64,000 nt of DNA from Mesorhizobium qingshengii. GTDB lineage: Bacteria; Pseudomonadota; Alphaproteobacteria; Rhizobiales; Rhizobiaceae. Below, in pieces: positions 42,326 through 53,287 of this stretch. The stretch lies in contig NZ_FMXM01000009.1 in the NCBI RefSeq assembly GCF_900103325.1, positions 1-64,000 of the forward strand, in the 5' to 3' direction. Under the pieces are notes generated by a model that did not search any database, was not told the DNA's origin, and saw nothing but the letters and a program-made list of their open reading frames with translations. Each line of letters opens with the position of its first letter. Within the stretch, counting starts at the first letter, position 1. A program made the position numbers and the translations under genes.

Positions 42326-43225
42326 TCAGTCATGGCGGGCAAGGAAGGCCTCGGTGACGGCCATGCAATCCTTTCTTTCCTCGACATGCGGCATGTGGCT
42401 GGAGAGCGGGAAGACATGGCCTTCGACCGTGGGAATATGGTCAAGGAAGGGCTGGACACAGGCTGGCGTGGCTTCATCGAAAAAGCCGCGAAAAGCCAGC
42501 GTCGGGGCCTCGATCAGCGGCAGCCGGTCGATGATCGTCCAGTCTCGCATGGTGCCGACGACGTGGAATTCGTTGGGGCCGTTCATCGTGTGATAGACGG
42601 TGGGATCGGCGTCGATGGCGGCGAAGGTGCGCGCCACCTCGGCCGGCCAGGGCACGACGCGGCAGACGTGCCGGTCGTAGAACGCCCGGGTCGCCGCGAG
42701 GTAATCGGGATGGTCGGTCGTCCCGTCCGCTTCGTGGCGATCGAGCGCCTGCCGCACCGCCGTCGGCAGCTCCGCGCGCAGCTGCCCCGCACCTTCGACC
42801 CACAGCTTCATCGAGGCAAGCGAGTTGGCGAGCACCAGCGCCTTGAGGCCCGGTGGTCGGCGCACCGCATGCTCGGCGCCGAGCATGCCACCCCAGGATT
42901 GTCCGAGCAGGGCGTAGCGCTGATGGATGCCGAGATGGGCAAGCAGTGCATCCAGTTCGCCAAGGAAGAAGTCGACCGTCCAGAAGTCGCCGCCCTTTTC
43001 CGGCAGGTGGGTGGATCGTCCGTTGCCGATCTGGTCGTAGTGGATCACCGCGCGGCCGAAACCGGCAATGTCCTTGAAACTGTCGACATAGTCATGGGTA
43101 CAGCCTGGACCGCCATGGGCAACGACCAGCGGCAGCTTTGCAGAACCCAGATCTCCCGTTACGCGGTACCAGGTCCTGTATGGCCCGTAGGTGCTGAAAC
43201 CTTCCGATACCGCGAGATCGTCCAT
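42326..43225 (-). CDS. Proline iminopeptidase-family hydrolase
   Basis: The protein has 299 residues with an alpha/beta hydrolase fold of peptidase family S33. The oxyanion motif [10 protein letters not shown] lies at about 38-47, the nucleophile Ser in [13 protein letters not shown] at about 109, an acid in [10 protein letters not shown] and His in [16 protein letters not shown] and GQSWGG are the signature pair of proline iminopeptidases, which remove N-terminal proline or act on amides. Its end is 3 bp from the convergent LysR gene. Confidence 0.85.
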   Translation of the reverse strand: MDDLAVSEGFSTYGPYRTWYRVTGDLGSAKLPLVVAHGGPGCTHDYVDSFKDIAGFGRAVIHYDQIGNGRSTHLPEKGGDFWTVDFFLGELDALLAHLGIHQRYALLGQSWGGMLGAEHAVRRPPGLKALVLANSLASMKLWVEGAGQLRAELPTAVRQALDRHEADGTTDHPDYLAATRAFYDRHVCRVVPWPAEVARTFAAIDADPTVYHTMNGPNEFHVVGTMRDWTIIDRLPLIEAPTLAFRGFFDEATPACVQPFLDHIPTVEGHVFPLSSHMPHVEERKDCMAVTEAFLARHD

Positions 43226-43335
43226 CGTGTCCCTCCGCCTGGGTCGCTCGGCGAAGACCGCTGATCAGCGGTCTCCGACATTGTCGCGGCAAAGGGTATA
43301 GAGGCGGATCGGCAGGCGACCAGCTAGCAATAACA

Positions 43336-44148
43336 CTAGTTTTGACTGATCCGGCGGGACGGGTTCTGGCCCTGGCTGATCGGTCCGAGCAACCGGTAGT
43401 GGGCCGCCAGGGCGATGGCGTGGAAGCGGTTGCGGGCGCCGAGCTTACGACTGGCGGCGTTGAGATGCAGCGTCGCGGTCGGCACGCTGCGGCAGATTTC
43501 ATGGGCGATCTGCTTGGCCGTCAAACCGCAAGCCGCCAGGCTCAGGCACTGGCGCTCCCGCGATGTCAGGTGGAAATACTGGCTCGTCCTGGTGCGCTGA
43601 TCGAAGCCTGCATAGACACAGTCGTGGAACAGGTGGCCGAGGTCGCCGATGCTTGGCAGCATGCTTTGTGCCTCGGCTTCGAAATGCGGCTCAGGATCGA
43701 GGCGGATGGCGGTGAAGGTCGCGAGATCGCCGCCGTCGAAGCGGATCGGCACAGTGACGCCGCATGTCATCCTTGTGTCGAGGAGGTAGCTCACCACCGG
43801 ATCGTGCTTGCGCTGCAAGATGCGCCGCATGACCGGGCTCTGGGACCCCTTGTGCGACCACAGGAACGGCCGGGATACGGCAAGTGCCGCCTCCTGCACC
43901 GGATCGAGCTGATAGAAGCCGCCCTTGCACCAGAGGTCCTGCATGTCGGACGGGACGTTGGCGAGCGCCATCAGCGAAGGCGTGATCAAATCGCCGTCAT
44001 GGCTGACCGGGACCGGCGTATAGTCATAGATCAGCGAGGTGAAACCGGCGGGCGCAAGTGCGCGCATCGCTGCCGCCATCGCGGCGTCGACACTCATCCC
44101 CGTGTGAAATTCACTTTCGAAATCGCCGGACATGCCCTGCATGAGCAA
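43336..44148 (-). CDS. LuxR-family regulator with autoinducer-binding-like domain
   Basis: The protein has 270 residues from ATG 44148, with MSGDFESEF a few codons later as an alternative start. The N-terminal domain has the layout of acyl-homoserine-lactone receptors (GFTSLIYDYTPVP, DLWCKGGFYQLDPV). The C-terminal helix-turn-helix is LTSRERQCLSLAACGLTAKQ, IAHEICRSVPTATLHLNAAS. No luxI-type synthase is in the window, so it is an orphan. It is divergent from the ABC transporter operon beginning at 44391. Confidence 0.8.
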   Translation of the reverse strand: MLMQGMSGDFESEFHTGMSVDAAMAAAMRALAPAGFTSLIYDYTPVPVSHDGDLITPSLMALANVPSDMQDLWCKGGFYQLDPVQEAALAVSRPFLWSHKGSQSPVMRRILQRKHDPVVSYLLDTRMTCGVTVPIRFDGGDLATFTAIRLDPEPHFEAEAQSMLPSIGDLGHLFHDCVYAGFDQRTRTSQYFHLTSRERQCLSLAACGLTAKQIAHEICRSVPTATLHLNAASRKLGARNRFHAIALAAHYRLLGPISQGQNPSRRISQN

Positions 44149-44390
44149 AAGCTTACTCGCCGGCCAATGTTTGTCAAACGGGCATGTTCACCAAATGCCC
44201 AACAAATAAGCAGTCCGCGATCACGGCTTGTTGTCTGTGACGGGTCTGAAGGATCAAAACTATCTTAATTCACAGCTATCCCGGCGGGTTTCGCGCGCCA
44301 TAGGCTGTGTACAATGGATCACGGTCCGGCGTGTGTCACTTGGCGCAGGTCGCGGCTTGCGATCACCCACTTCCCTAGAGGAGCAAGACG

Positions 44391-46064
44391 ATGCGGTCCC
44401 GGACGGTTTTTAACGCAATGATGGCCGGTGTCGGCCTGGCCGGCCTCATGCTGATGGCGCCCATGACAGGTGCCGCCGCGCAGGAAGGCAAGGTTGGCGG
44501 AACGCTCAAGCTTCTCGCCAACGCCGCTGCCGGTACGATCGATCCGCACATCAACTACACGCTGCAATATTTCCAGATCAACTATGTCCTCTATGACGGG
44601 CTGGTGACCTTCCGCAAAACCGGCGACAAGACCGGCTTCGAGGTGGTGGCGGATCTGGCCGAGAGCCTGCCCAAGCCGGAAGACGGCGGCAAGAAATACG
44701 TCTTCAAGCTGCGCAAGGGCATCAAGTTCGCCGACGGATCGGACCTGACGACGGCCGATGTCGTGGCCTCGTTCCAGCGCATGTTCAAGATCAGCGGCCC
44801 GACGACGGGCACGCTCTACAACGGCATCGTCGGCGCCGACAAATGCCTCAAGACGCCGGCGACCTGCACGCTCGAGGGCGGCGTCGGGGCCGATGAGGCG
44901 GCAAGCACCGTCACCTTCAATCTGGTGGCGCCCGATCCCGATTTCCTGCAAAAAATCTCGATCCCGCACGCGGCGATCCTGCCCGCCGAGGCGCCGCTCA
45001 AGGATTCGGGCACCGTGCCCATTCCCGGCACCGGGCCCTACATGATCGCCAGCTACGACCCCAACAGCCTGCTCAAGATGGTGCGCAATCCGCATTTCAA
45101 GGAATGGAGCAAGGAAGCGCAGCCGGCCGGATATCCCGACGAGATCGACTATGGCTTCGGTCTCTCCGACGAGGCGGCGGTCACCGCCGTGGAGAACGGC
45201 CAGGCCGACTGGATGTTCGATCCGCCGCCGGCGGACCGGTTGGCGGAACTGGGCACCAAATACGCCAAGCAGGTGTCGGTGCATCCGCTGACGGCGATGT
45301 GGTATGCGCCGATGAACACCAATCTGGCGCCGTTCAACGACATCCGCGTGCGGCAGGCTGTCAACTACGCCATCGACCGAGCGGCTATCGTCAAGCTGTT
45401 CGGCGGCAGCAACCTGGCGCAGCCGTCCTGCCAGATCCTGCCGCCGGACTTCCCGTCCTACGCGCCCTATTGCCCGTTCACCGCCAGTCCCGGCGAGAAG
45501 TGGTCGGCGCCTGACCTGGAGAAGGCCAAGGCGCTGGTCGCCGCCTCCGGCACGGCCGGCCAAGAGGTGACGATCATCACCGAGGACACCGAAGTGTCGA
45601 AATCGATCGGTGTGTATCTGCAGGACGTGCTGAACGGGCTGGGCTACAAGACCTCGGTGAAGCCGATCTCGCAGAACATCCAGTTCACCTACATCCAGAA
45701 CACCAACAACAAGGTGCAGATTTCCATCTCGCAGTGGTTCCAGGATTATCCGGCGCCTTCGGATTTCCTGCAGGTGCTGTTCAGCTGCGCCTCGTTCACG
45801 CCCGGCTCGGACGCTTCGGTCAACATCTCCGGTTTCTGCGACAAGTCGATCGACCAGAAGATGGTCGAGGCCCAGACCGCCACGATCGCCGATCCGGCCA
45901 AGGGGGCGCAGCTGTGGACCGGCGTCGACAAAGCGGTGACCGACGCAGCTCCTGTCGCCGTGCTGTTCACGCCCAAGCGCGTCGACCTGATCTCGCCGCG
46001 GTTGAAGAATTTCGTCTTCAGCCCGCAATTCTACTGGATCATGAGCCAGTCGTGGGTCGAGTGA
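44391..46064 (+). CDS. Peptide/nickel-type ABC transporter substrate-binding protein
   Basis: The protein has 557 residues. The signal peptide is MRSRTVFNAMMAGVGLAGLM with cleavage probably after GAAAQ (about residue 33). The SBP_bac_5 fold follows with GGTLKLLANAAAGTIDPHIN, KYVFKLRKGIKFADGSDLTT and IRVRQAVNYAIDRAAIVKLF. It captures an oligopeptide or similar solute in the periplasm. GAGGAGCAAGACG precedes the start. It is the first gene of a five-gene operon with two permeases and two ATPases. Confidence 0.9.
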   Translation: MRSRTVFNAMMAGVGLAGLMLMAPMTGAAAQEGKVGGTLKLLANAAAGTIDPHINYTLQYFQINYVLYDGLVTFRKTGDKTGFEVVADLAESLPKPEDGGKKYVFKLRKGIKFADGSDLTTADVVASFQRMFKISGPTTGTLYNGIVGADKCLKTPATCTLEGGVGADEAASTVTFNLVAPDPDFLQKISIPHAAILPAEAPLKDSGTVPIPGTGPYMIASYDPNSLLKMVRNPHFKEWSKEAQPAGYPDEIDYGFGLSDEAAVTAVENGQADWMFDPPPADRLAELGTKYAKQVSVHPLTAMWYAPMNTNLAPFNDIRVRQAVNYAIDRAAIVKLFGGSNLAQPSCQILPPDFPSYAPYCPFTASPGEKWSAPDLEKAKALVAASGTAGQEVTIITEDTEVSKSIGVYLQDVLNGLGYKTSVKPISQNIQFTYIQNTNNKVQISISQWFQDYPAPSDFLQVLFSCASFTPGSDASVNISGFCDKSIDQKMVEAQTATIADPAKGAQLWTGVDKAVTDAAPVAVLFTPKRVDLISPRLKNFVFSPQFYWIMSQSWVE

Positions 46065-46164
46065 TCAGGGGTTGAGTGACCAAGCCCAGTCCGATCCGCG
46101 GCGGAACGATGCGCAATCCTCCGCCGCGGTTGCTTTTTCCCGCTGATCTGAAATTCATACCATC

Positions 46165-47192
46165 ATGGACAATTCGAGTGGCGGGCAAGCGCTGGTTCGG
46201 AGCCGCCGGGGCGCCGAGGGGCCATGGCGCACGGCGTGGCGCAAGCTCAGGGCCGATCATGCCGCCATCATGGCGTTCGGCGTGCTGGTGCTGATCACCG
46301 CTGCTTCGCTCGCAGCCCCGCTCTATGCCCGCCATGTCGCGCTGACCGACCCTTTCGCCACCAATCTCAATGGCGAGATAGTCATGGACGGCCAGACCAG
46401 ACAGGTGCTGGAACCTTCGACCGAGGGGCTTGGCCTGGGGTTCACGCCGCTTGGACCGACCTGGGATTTCGGGCCCTATATGCTGGGCGCCGACAATCAG
46501 GGCCGCGACGTGGCCGCGCGCCTGCTCTATGGCGGGCGAAATTCGCTGCTGATCGCCGGCGCCGCGGCGCTGATATGCCTGGGCCTGGCGACAGTGCTCG
46601 GCGTTGTCTCCGGCTTTTTCGGCGGTCTGGTCGATACCTTGCTGTCGCGCATCCTCGACGTGCTGTGGGCGTTTCCGATCTTCCTGCTGGCGATCTCGTT
46701 GTCGATCGTGCTGATCACGCAGAGCATCAACATCGGGCCGATCGAAATCCGCTCCGGCAGTCTCTGGCTGCCGATCTTCATCATCGGCATCGTCTACGTG
46801 CCCTATGTCGCCAGGCCGATCCGCGGCCATGTGCTATCGCTGATGCAGGCCGAGTTCGTCACGGCGGCGATCGGCATCGGCGCGTCGCCCTGGCGCATCC
46901 TGCTGTATGACATCCTGCCCAATGTGATCACCCGGGTCATCGTCTTTGTGCCGCTCATCCTGGCGCTGAACATGATGACCGAATCCTCGCTGTCCTTCCT
47001 GTCCATCGGCGTGCAGCCGCCCGACGCAAGCTGGGGCACCATCATCCAGGATGGCCAGGGGCTTCTCTATTCGCGCCCGATCGTCGCCCTGGCGCCGGGG
47101 CTGGCAATCGTCATCTGCGTGCTGGCGCTGAACATATTGGGCGACGGGGTGCGCGACGCGCTCGACCCAAAATCCTCGATAAGGGTCGCCTG

Positions 47193-47193
<1 letters not shown>
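46165..47193 (+). CDS. ABC transporter permease, DppC-like
   Basis: The protein has 342 residues. An N-terminal cytoplasmic leader with the OppC_N helix (HAAIMAFGVLVLITAASLAA) is followed by a periplasmic loop and five core membrane helices. The EAA-like coupling loop is TAAIGIGASPWRILLYDILP. It pairs with the DppB-like protein encoded next. Its stop TGA overlaps the next ATG by one base. Confidence 0.9.
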
Positions 47194-48156
<963 letters not shown>

Positions 48157-48167
<11 letters not shown>

Positions 48168-49176
48168 CAAACCGCTGCTGGTCGTCGAGAACCTGTGCGT
48201 CTCGTTCCTCACGGAGGGCGGTGTGGTGCCCGCCGTCAGCGGCGTCTCGTTTTCGCTCGAACAGCGCGAAATCCTCGGCGTCGTCGGTGAAAGCGGCTCG
48301 GGCAAGAGCCAGACCTTGCTCGCCATTATGGGACTGATCAGCAGCCCCAATGCCGTCGTCACCGGGTCGGTTCGGTTTCTCGGCCGGGAGTTGCTGGGCC
48401 TCAAGCGCCGTGCGCTCGACGCCATTCGCGGCCGGCAGATCGCGATGATCTTCCAGGATCCGATGACGGCGCTGACCCCGGTGCATACGATCGGCGACCA
48501 GATCATCGAGCAGATTCGTGCGCATGAGCGGGTGTCGCGCGCCATCGCGCGCAAGCGGGCGGTGGACTTGCTCGACGCGGTTGGATTGCCGAGCCCCGAA
48601 AGCGCCGTCGACCGCTATCCGCACCAACTCTCCGGCGGCATGCGCCAGCGCGCCGTGATCGCCATGGCGCTGTCGTGCAATCCGGCCCTGCTGATCGCCG
48701 ATGAGCCGACGACGGCGCTCGACGTGACAGTGCAGGCGCAGATCCTGGAGCTGATCGGCCGATTGCGCGATGAGTTCGGATCCGCCGTGATCCTGGTCAC
48801 CCACGACCTCGGCGTGGTCGCCGAAGTCGCCGATCGCGTGCTGGTGATGTATGCGGGGCGCGTGGTCGAGGAGGGCGGCAAGGGGCAGCTTTTCCGCGAA
48901 CCGCTTCACCCCTACGCGTGGGGCCTGTTCGGTTCGATTCCGCCGATGCATGGCCCGCGTCCCGCGCGGCTGACGGCAATTCCCGGCAGTCCGCCGAAAC
49001 TGAGCCAGATGCCGCAGGGCTGCGCCTTCGGGCCGCGCTGCACATTCCGCCACCAAGCCTGTATCGCGCAGCCTTCGCTTGGCGGAGCGGGAGGGCACCG
49101 GTCGGCTTGTTTTCTGCCGCAGGACGGCCGCCAGGACCTGCGCCGGACGCTGGCCGCAGGGGCCGTGCCCGCATGA
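48157..49176 (+). CDS. ABC transporter ATP-binding protein, DppD-like
   Basis: The protein has 339 residues from ATG 48157, overlapping the preceding gene by 11 bp. Walker A is GESGSGKS, the signature motif is [15 protein letters not shown], Walker B is [12 protein letters not shown], and the switch His is in [12 protein letters not shown]. The C-terminal oligopeptide-transporter extension contains [15 protein letters not shown], a cysteine cluster that binds iron-sulfur in some homologues. It powers peptide import. Confidence 0.92.
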
Positions 49177-50156
49177 CCGAGACCAGGCCAAAGCCGCTGG
49201 TGCGGACCAGCGATCTGTCGAAACACTATCCGGTCGGGCGTTCGCTCCTTCAGCGGCGGATCGTCCATGCCGTGGAGCAGATCTCGCTCGACATCTTCCC
49301 GGGCGAGACGCTTGGCATCGTCGGCGAGTCCGGCTGCGGAAAATCGACTCTAGGGCGATGCCTCGTCCGGCTCACCGAAATCACCTCCGGGGCACTGGAA
49401 TTCGAAGGCCTGGACATTACCAAAGCCTCGCAACGGCAGCTTCGGCCGATACGCCGCCAGATGCAGATGGTGTTTCAGGATCCCGCCGCTTCGCTCAACC
49501 CGCGCCGCCGCGTCGGCGATCTTCTGGCGGACCCGTTCCGGGTGCACGAAAAGCTGTCGCGATCGGAGATGATGGATCGCGTCGAGGAATTGCTGGTCCG
49601 CGTCGAACTGCTTCCCGAGCATGCCCAACGCTTCCCGCATGAATTCTCGGGTGGACAGCGCCAGCGCATCGGCATCGCGCGCGCTTTGGCGCTGCGGCCG
49701 CGGCTGATCGTTGCCGACGAACCGGTATCGGCGCTGGATGTGTCGATCCAGGCGCAGATCATCAACCTGCTTTGCGATCTGCGCGACGAGTTCAACCTGA
49801 CCTATGTGTTCATTGCCCACGACCTCTCGGTGGTCAGGCAGTTCTCGTCGCGGGTGGCGGTGATGTACATGGGTTCGATCGTCGAGACAGGGCCTGTCGA
49901 CGCGATCTTCTCGGCGCCACGGCATCACTACACGATAGCGCTTCGCTCGGCGGTGCCGGTTCCCGATGTCGACAATAGGCCAGGCCAGCGGATCATGCTC
50001 AAGGGTGATCTGCCAAGCCCGCTCGACCCGCCGTCAGGCTGCCGTTTCCATACGCGCTGCGTGGCGGCGACTTCGGTCTGCCGCCAGGAACGTCCCGTGC
50101 TTTCGCTCGTCGACAAAAACCATTTCGTCGCCTGCCACCATCCAAGCGCAGGTTAG
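49173..50156 (+). CDS. ABC transporter ATP-binding protein, DppF-like
   Basis: The protein has 327 residues and starts in an ATGA overlap with the preceding gene. Walker A is GESGCGKSTLG, the signature is FSGGQRQRIGIARAL, Walker B is LIVADEPVSALD, and the switch His is in IAHDLSVVRQF. The C-terminal extension has GCRFHTRCVAATSVC. It is the second ATPase of the heterodimer and the last gene of the operon. Confidence 0.92.
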   Translation: MTETRPKPLVRTSDLSKHYPVGRSLLQRRIVHAVEQISLDIFPGETLGIVGESGCGKSTLGRCLVRLTEITSGALEFEGLDITKASQRQLRPIRRQMQMVFQDPAASLNPRRRVGDLLADPFRVHEKLSRSEMMDRVEELLVRVELLPEHAQRFPHEFSGGQRQRIGIARALALRPRLIVADEPVSALDVSIQAQIINLLCDLRDEFNLTYVFIAHDLSVVRQFSSRVAVMYMGSIVETGPVDAIFSAPRHHYTIALRSAVPVPDVDNRPGQRIMLKGDLPSPLDPPSGCRFHTRCVAATSVCRQERPVLSLVDKNHFVACHHPSAG

Positions 50157-50187
50157 AGTATGCGCCAAGGCTCAGGGTCCCGTGAGA

Positions 50188-51288
50188 TCATTCCCGGATG
50201 CCTCTGGCCACCAGCCGCGCAACGCTTGGGCCGACGAGCAGCACGATCAGGAAGCGTGCCGATTGCAATGCCATGACGAAGGAGATGTCGACGTTCCTCG
50301 CGGCGGCGGCGATGATGGCGATGCTGTCCATGCCGCCGGGGCTGGTCGCCAGATAGGCGGTCAGCGGATCCATGCCGAGCAGATGGCTCATCATGAAGCC
50401 GAGGCCGCCGCAAAAGGCGATCAAGGCTACGATCGAGGCGATGATCTGTGGCAAGGCGCGCGCCGCATGGCGCAAGATCGGCCGGGTGAAGTTCAGGCCG
50501 ATCGACCAGCCGACCAAGGCATAGCTGACGGCCAGCAGCCATGGCGGCAATTGCATTTCCACGCCAAGGCCGAGATGGATGATGGAGCCGAGGATGAAGG
50601 TACCGAGGAAGAAGGGCGAGGGCAGCCTGAGCAGTTTTCCCGACAGGCCGCCGACAAGCGCGATGCCGATGGTGGCGGCGAAGGCATGCGGATCGATCGG
50701 CGGAAACCAGATGATGGCGGGGACTTCAACGCCTGACGTGTCGACCCACATCTTGGCAACGAGAGCCGCCGTCATCGAAACGACGATGACGCGCAGATAT
50801 TGCATGAAGGCGACGAGGCGCTGGTCGGCGCCGAAGGCACCGGCCATCAGCACCATGGCGGTGGAGGCACCTGGCGACGAGCCCCAGACGGCGGTGGTGC
50901 CGGGCAGGATGCGCCAGCGGCTGATCAGCCAACCGAGCAGGCTGGAAGCTGTGACTGTGGCAATCACCACACCGAGGAACAGCGGCCATTCCCGGTAGAA
51001 AACGGGAAAGATGCCAGCCGAGATCGAAGCAGCGACGAGGCAGCCGACGACTGCCTGGGCGGCGCCGAACAGAAGGCGCGGCACGCGCACCCTGGCGCCG
51101 TTGGTGCCGGCGACGATCGCCGCCAGCATCGGTCCGATCAGCAACGCCGCCGGCAGCGCGGCGAGTTCCAGCGCACCGGCAAACAACGTCGAGACGATCA
51201 GCAGGGCCAGCCATTGCCAGAGCTTGTGCAGGCGCGCCATGCGCTCGATAGCGGGCTGGTCTGGGAGCTGCTCGGCCGAGGAATCCAT
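50188..51288 (-). CDS. AbrB-family membrane protein
   Basis: The protein has 366 residues and about ten hydrophobic helices arranged as two repeats of the AbrB domain (LPAALLIGPMLAAIVAGTNG and later LPSPFFLGTFILGSIIHLGL). The family is often misnamed a transcriptional regulator because of an E. coli gene name; the sequence is clearly membrane-embedded and probably a transporter. GTTAVWGSSPGAST and LATSPGGMDSIAIIA are the matching loops of the two repeats. The substrate is unknown. Confidence 0.8.
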   Translation of the reverse strand: MDSSAEQLPDQPAIERMARLHKLWQWLALLIVSTLFAGALELAALPAALLIGPMLAAIVAGTNGARVRVPRLLFGAAQAVVGCLVAASISAGIFPVFYREWPLFLGVVIATVTASSLLGWLISRWRILPGTTAVWGSSPGASTAMVLMAGAFGADQRLVAFMQYLRVIVVSMTAALVAKMWVDTSGVEVPAIIWFPPIDPHAFAATIGIALVGGLSGKLLRLPSPFFLGTFILGSIIHLGLGVEMQLPPWLLAVSYALVGWSIGLNFTRPILRHAARALPQIIASIVALIAFCGGLGFMMSHLLGMDPLTAYLATSPGGMDSIAIIAAAARNVDISFVMALQSARFLIVLLVGPSVARLVARGIRE

Positions 51289-51353
51289 TTTTTGGTCTTA
51301 GACTCGAAGCGGGACGATGCGAACCCCGCCGCGCCGAAAAAGGATGCCTGCCT

Positions 51354-51532
51354 TGGAGCGGTTCATCGTTTCGCGGAAACGCAGAACCGCTTCATCTCTT
51401 TGTCCGGACGCAATTCCCAAGGGAAAGCGCTGTGCGCTTTTCCCGGGAAAACCGTTTCACACTTTTCCTGGAGTTGCTCTTTGCTCGAGCATGATCTTTT
51501 CCGAAAACCGGTTTCCACTTTTCGGGATCATA
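51354..51532. repeat. Rhizobial palindromic repeat mosaic (RIME-like)
   Basis: The spacer carries several linked palindromes. The clearest is ATGATCTTTTCCGAAAACCG followed by GTTTCCACTTTTCGGGATCA at 51490-51530, which is a dispersed sequence widespread in Hyphomicrobiales genomes. Upstream are related units: GTTTCGCGGAAACGCAGAAC near 51367, the hairpin around GGAAAGCGCTGTGCGCTTTTCC near 51421-51442 (quoted in part), and CCGTTTCACACTTTTCCTGG near 51460. Such elements form RNA hairpins between genes. Confidence 0.75.
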
Positions 51533-51533
51533 C

Positions 51534-51842
51534 CTAACCGGCATTGCCGTCGGCTAGCCCGAAGCCGCCGACTGGGTGGGTCTCGACCTGGAATTCAAAG
51601 CCGGCGATGAACGGCCGCGCCTTGGCGATCGCCGCCTGGACTTCGGGAAGCTGCAGCGAGGCCTTGTGGCTTTCGGCGTCGGTCCACACTTCGGTGACCC
51701 AGATCGCATCGGCATCGGCGGGGTCGCGGGCGATGATATAGCTCAGGCAACCCGGCAGGGCACCGGTGCTGGCGCGCAGGACGTCCATGACCGCGTCACG
51801 CTGGCCGCGCGCCGCCCGCATCTTGCCGATCAGTCCGTACAT
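51534..51842 (-). CDS. Antibiotic biosynthesis monooxygenase (ABM) domain protein
   Basis: The protein has 102 residues from ATG 51842 (MYGLIGKMRAARGQRDAVMD). It is a ferredoxin-like ABM fold with GALPGCLSYIIARDPADADA, IWVTEVWTDAESHKASLQ and a C-terminal strand. Such proteins are dimeric cofactor-free monooxygenases or haem-binding relatives. It is downstream of the SDR gene on the same strand (63-bp gap) and may be co-transcribed. Confidence 0.8.
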   Translation of the reverse strand: MYGLIGKMRAARGQRDAVMDVLRASTGALPGCLSYIIARDPADADAIWVTEVWTDAESHKASLQLPEVQAAIAKARPFIAGFEFQVETHPVGGFGLADGNAG

Positions 51843-51905
51843 TCCATTGTCTCCCTTCAAGGTTTTCGACAAGAATATGCAGATCGCCAGTATGCAGGCC
51901 GCCGC

Positions 51906-52688
51906 TCAAGGCATCAACTGGCCGCCGTTCACCTCGATCACCTGGCCGATGATATAGCCGCTCAGAAGATCGGAAGAGAGGAACAGATAGGCGCCGACGC
52001 AATCCTGCGCGGTGCCGGCGCGCCCCTGGGGAATGGTGGCGACCATGCCCCTTATCTGCTCCTCGGTCGAATAGCGCTCATGGAAGGGTGTGAGTATGAC
52101 GCCCGGCGCCACCGCATTGACGCGGATGCCGAAGCCGATCAGTTCCTTGGCCATGCCGCGCGTGACATTGGAGACGAACGCCTTGGCCGAACCATACAGC
52201 CCGGCGCCGCCGGCGGCGCCGTTGCGGGCGGCGATCGACGATGTGTTGATGATGAAGCCGCCCTGTTTCTTCAGCCATGGGATCGCCTTGCGCGAGGCCG
52301 TCAGCACCGAACGCGCATTGAGGTCCATCACCGCGTCGTAATGCGCTTCGGTCTGCTCGGCGTAGGGCACGCGGCCAAGCATGCCGCCGGCGTTGTTGAC
52401 CAGCCCATCGAGGCGGCCGAAATGCCGCGCGCTGTCCTCGACGACGCGTTCGACATCGGAGGGAACGGAAAAGTCACCCTGGACGAGGAACACCTCGCCG
52501 CCCTTGTCGGCAATCGTCTTGCCAAGCTTCTCGGCGGCTTCGCGGCTCGAATTGTAGTGCAGCGCCACCCTGGATTTCTGCCCGGCATAGGCCAGCGCGA
52601 GTGCCGCCCCGATGCCGGTCGACGCACCGGTGACCAACACCGCCTTGCCGGCAAGATCGGGGATGCTGAGGGTGGTGGTGGCTGGCAC
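51906..52688 (-). CDS. Short-chain dehydrogenase/reductase
   Basis: The protein has 260 residues. The cofactor motif is TGASTGIGAALALAY, followed by LVNNAGG, the catalytic Ser in INTSSIAARNG and a Y-x-x-x-K motif LYGSAKAFVSN. The ending GYIIGQVIEVNGGQLM is typical. The basic residue after the second strand (HYNSSR) suggests NADP. The substrate is unknown; the neighbouring ABM protein suggests quinone or polyketide-like chemistry, but this is a guess. Confidence 0.85.
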   Translation of the reverse strand: MPATTTLSIPDLAGKAVLVTGASTGIGAALALAYAGQKSRVALHYNSSREAAEKLGKTIADKGGEVFLVQGDFSVPSDVERVVEDSARHFGRLDGLVNNAGGMLGRVPYAEQTEAHYDAVMDLNARSVLTASRKAIPWLKKQGGFIINTSSIAARNGAAGGAGLYGSAKAFVSNVTRGMAKELIGFGIRVNAVAPGVILTPFHERYSTEEQIRGMVATIPQGRAGTAQDCVGAYLFLSSDLLSGYIIGQVIEVNGGQLMP

Positions 52689-52749
52689 GGCTGTTCCTCC
52701 GGGATGGTTGCCGTCCTTCGTAGGCCTTTGCCCCCCGGATGTTCAAGCC

Positions 52750-53187
52750 TCAGGGACGCAGATAGGCGTAGCCCTGGCCTTGCAGTTCGGCGAGCTTGAC
52801 GACACCGCCCTTGTCGGCGGCATGGAAACCCGCGAGCAGGTCGGCGAGCGAAATGTCCATGCCTTGCATGGTGTTGGCGCAGGCCTGCGGCTCGAGCCCC
52901 TGCCGCACCAGGCCGGCGAAGCGGCCGGAGACCGCGGCCGATATGCCTTTCGACTTGAAGGCGGCAAGGGCTGGACCATGCACGACCAGCACGATGTCGA
53001 CATTGCCGCCTGTGCCATCATAGTGGTTCTTGATGTTGCCGAGCACGAAATTGACCTTGTCGAGATCGCTCAGGTGGTAGGCGACCTTCTGCCTGGCGGG
53101 CTCCGCGGCCGCTGCCTGCACCACGCGCAGGCCGAAAAACGCTCCGGTTCCGGCAAGAACCGCACGGAACATATCGCGCCGGCGCAT
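52750..53187 (-). CDS. DsrE-family protein with export signal
   Basis: I chose ATG 53187 (MRRRDMFRAVLAGTGAFFGL), which opens with an arginine-rich, Tat-like signal ending near VQAAAAEP. The protein has 145 residues. The mature DsrE/DsrF-like domain contains KVAYHLSDLDKVNFVLGNIK, VDIVLVVHGPALAAF and CANTMQGMDISLADLLAGF. The single Cys in QACANTM corresponds to the position of the conserved sulfur-carrier cysteine in DsrE relatives. It is likely a periplasmic protein, possibly in sulfur or redox chemistry. Confidence 0.78.
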   Translation of the reverse strand: MRRRDMFRAVLAGTGAFFGLRVVQAAAAEPARQKVAYHLSDLDKVNFVLGNIKNHYDGTGGNVDIVLVVHGPALAAFKSKGISAAVSGRFAGLVRQGLEPQACANTMQGMDISLADLLAGFHAADKGGVVKLAELQGQGYAYLRP

Positions 53188-53287
53188 CGCATCCTCCACC
53201 GCTTGGCGGCCACCGCAAATTGCGTGGCTGAGGCCGCAATACTAGCATAAAATGACGTTGCGTCCTGTCGATGCGAGGAGAGGTTAC

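Noticed and set aside
44319-46028. A 569-codon minus-strand frame opposite the substrate-binding protein
   Set aside because: It mirrors codon structure of a strongly supported gene, has no recognisable motif and an atypical Arg/His/Asp-rich composition.
50188-51288. AbrB-type DNA-binding regulator
   Set aside because: The family name is misleading; the protein is almost entirely membrane helices with two repeated transporter-like halves.
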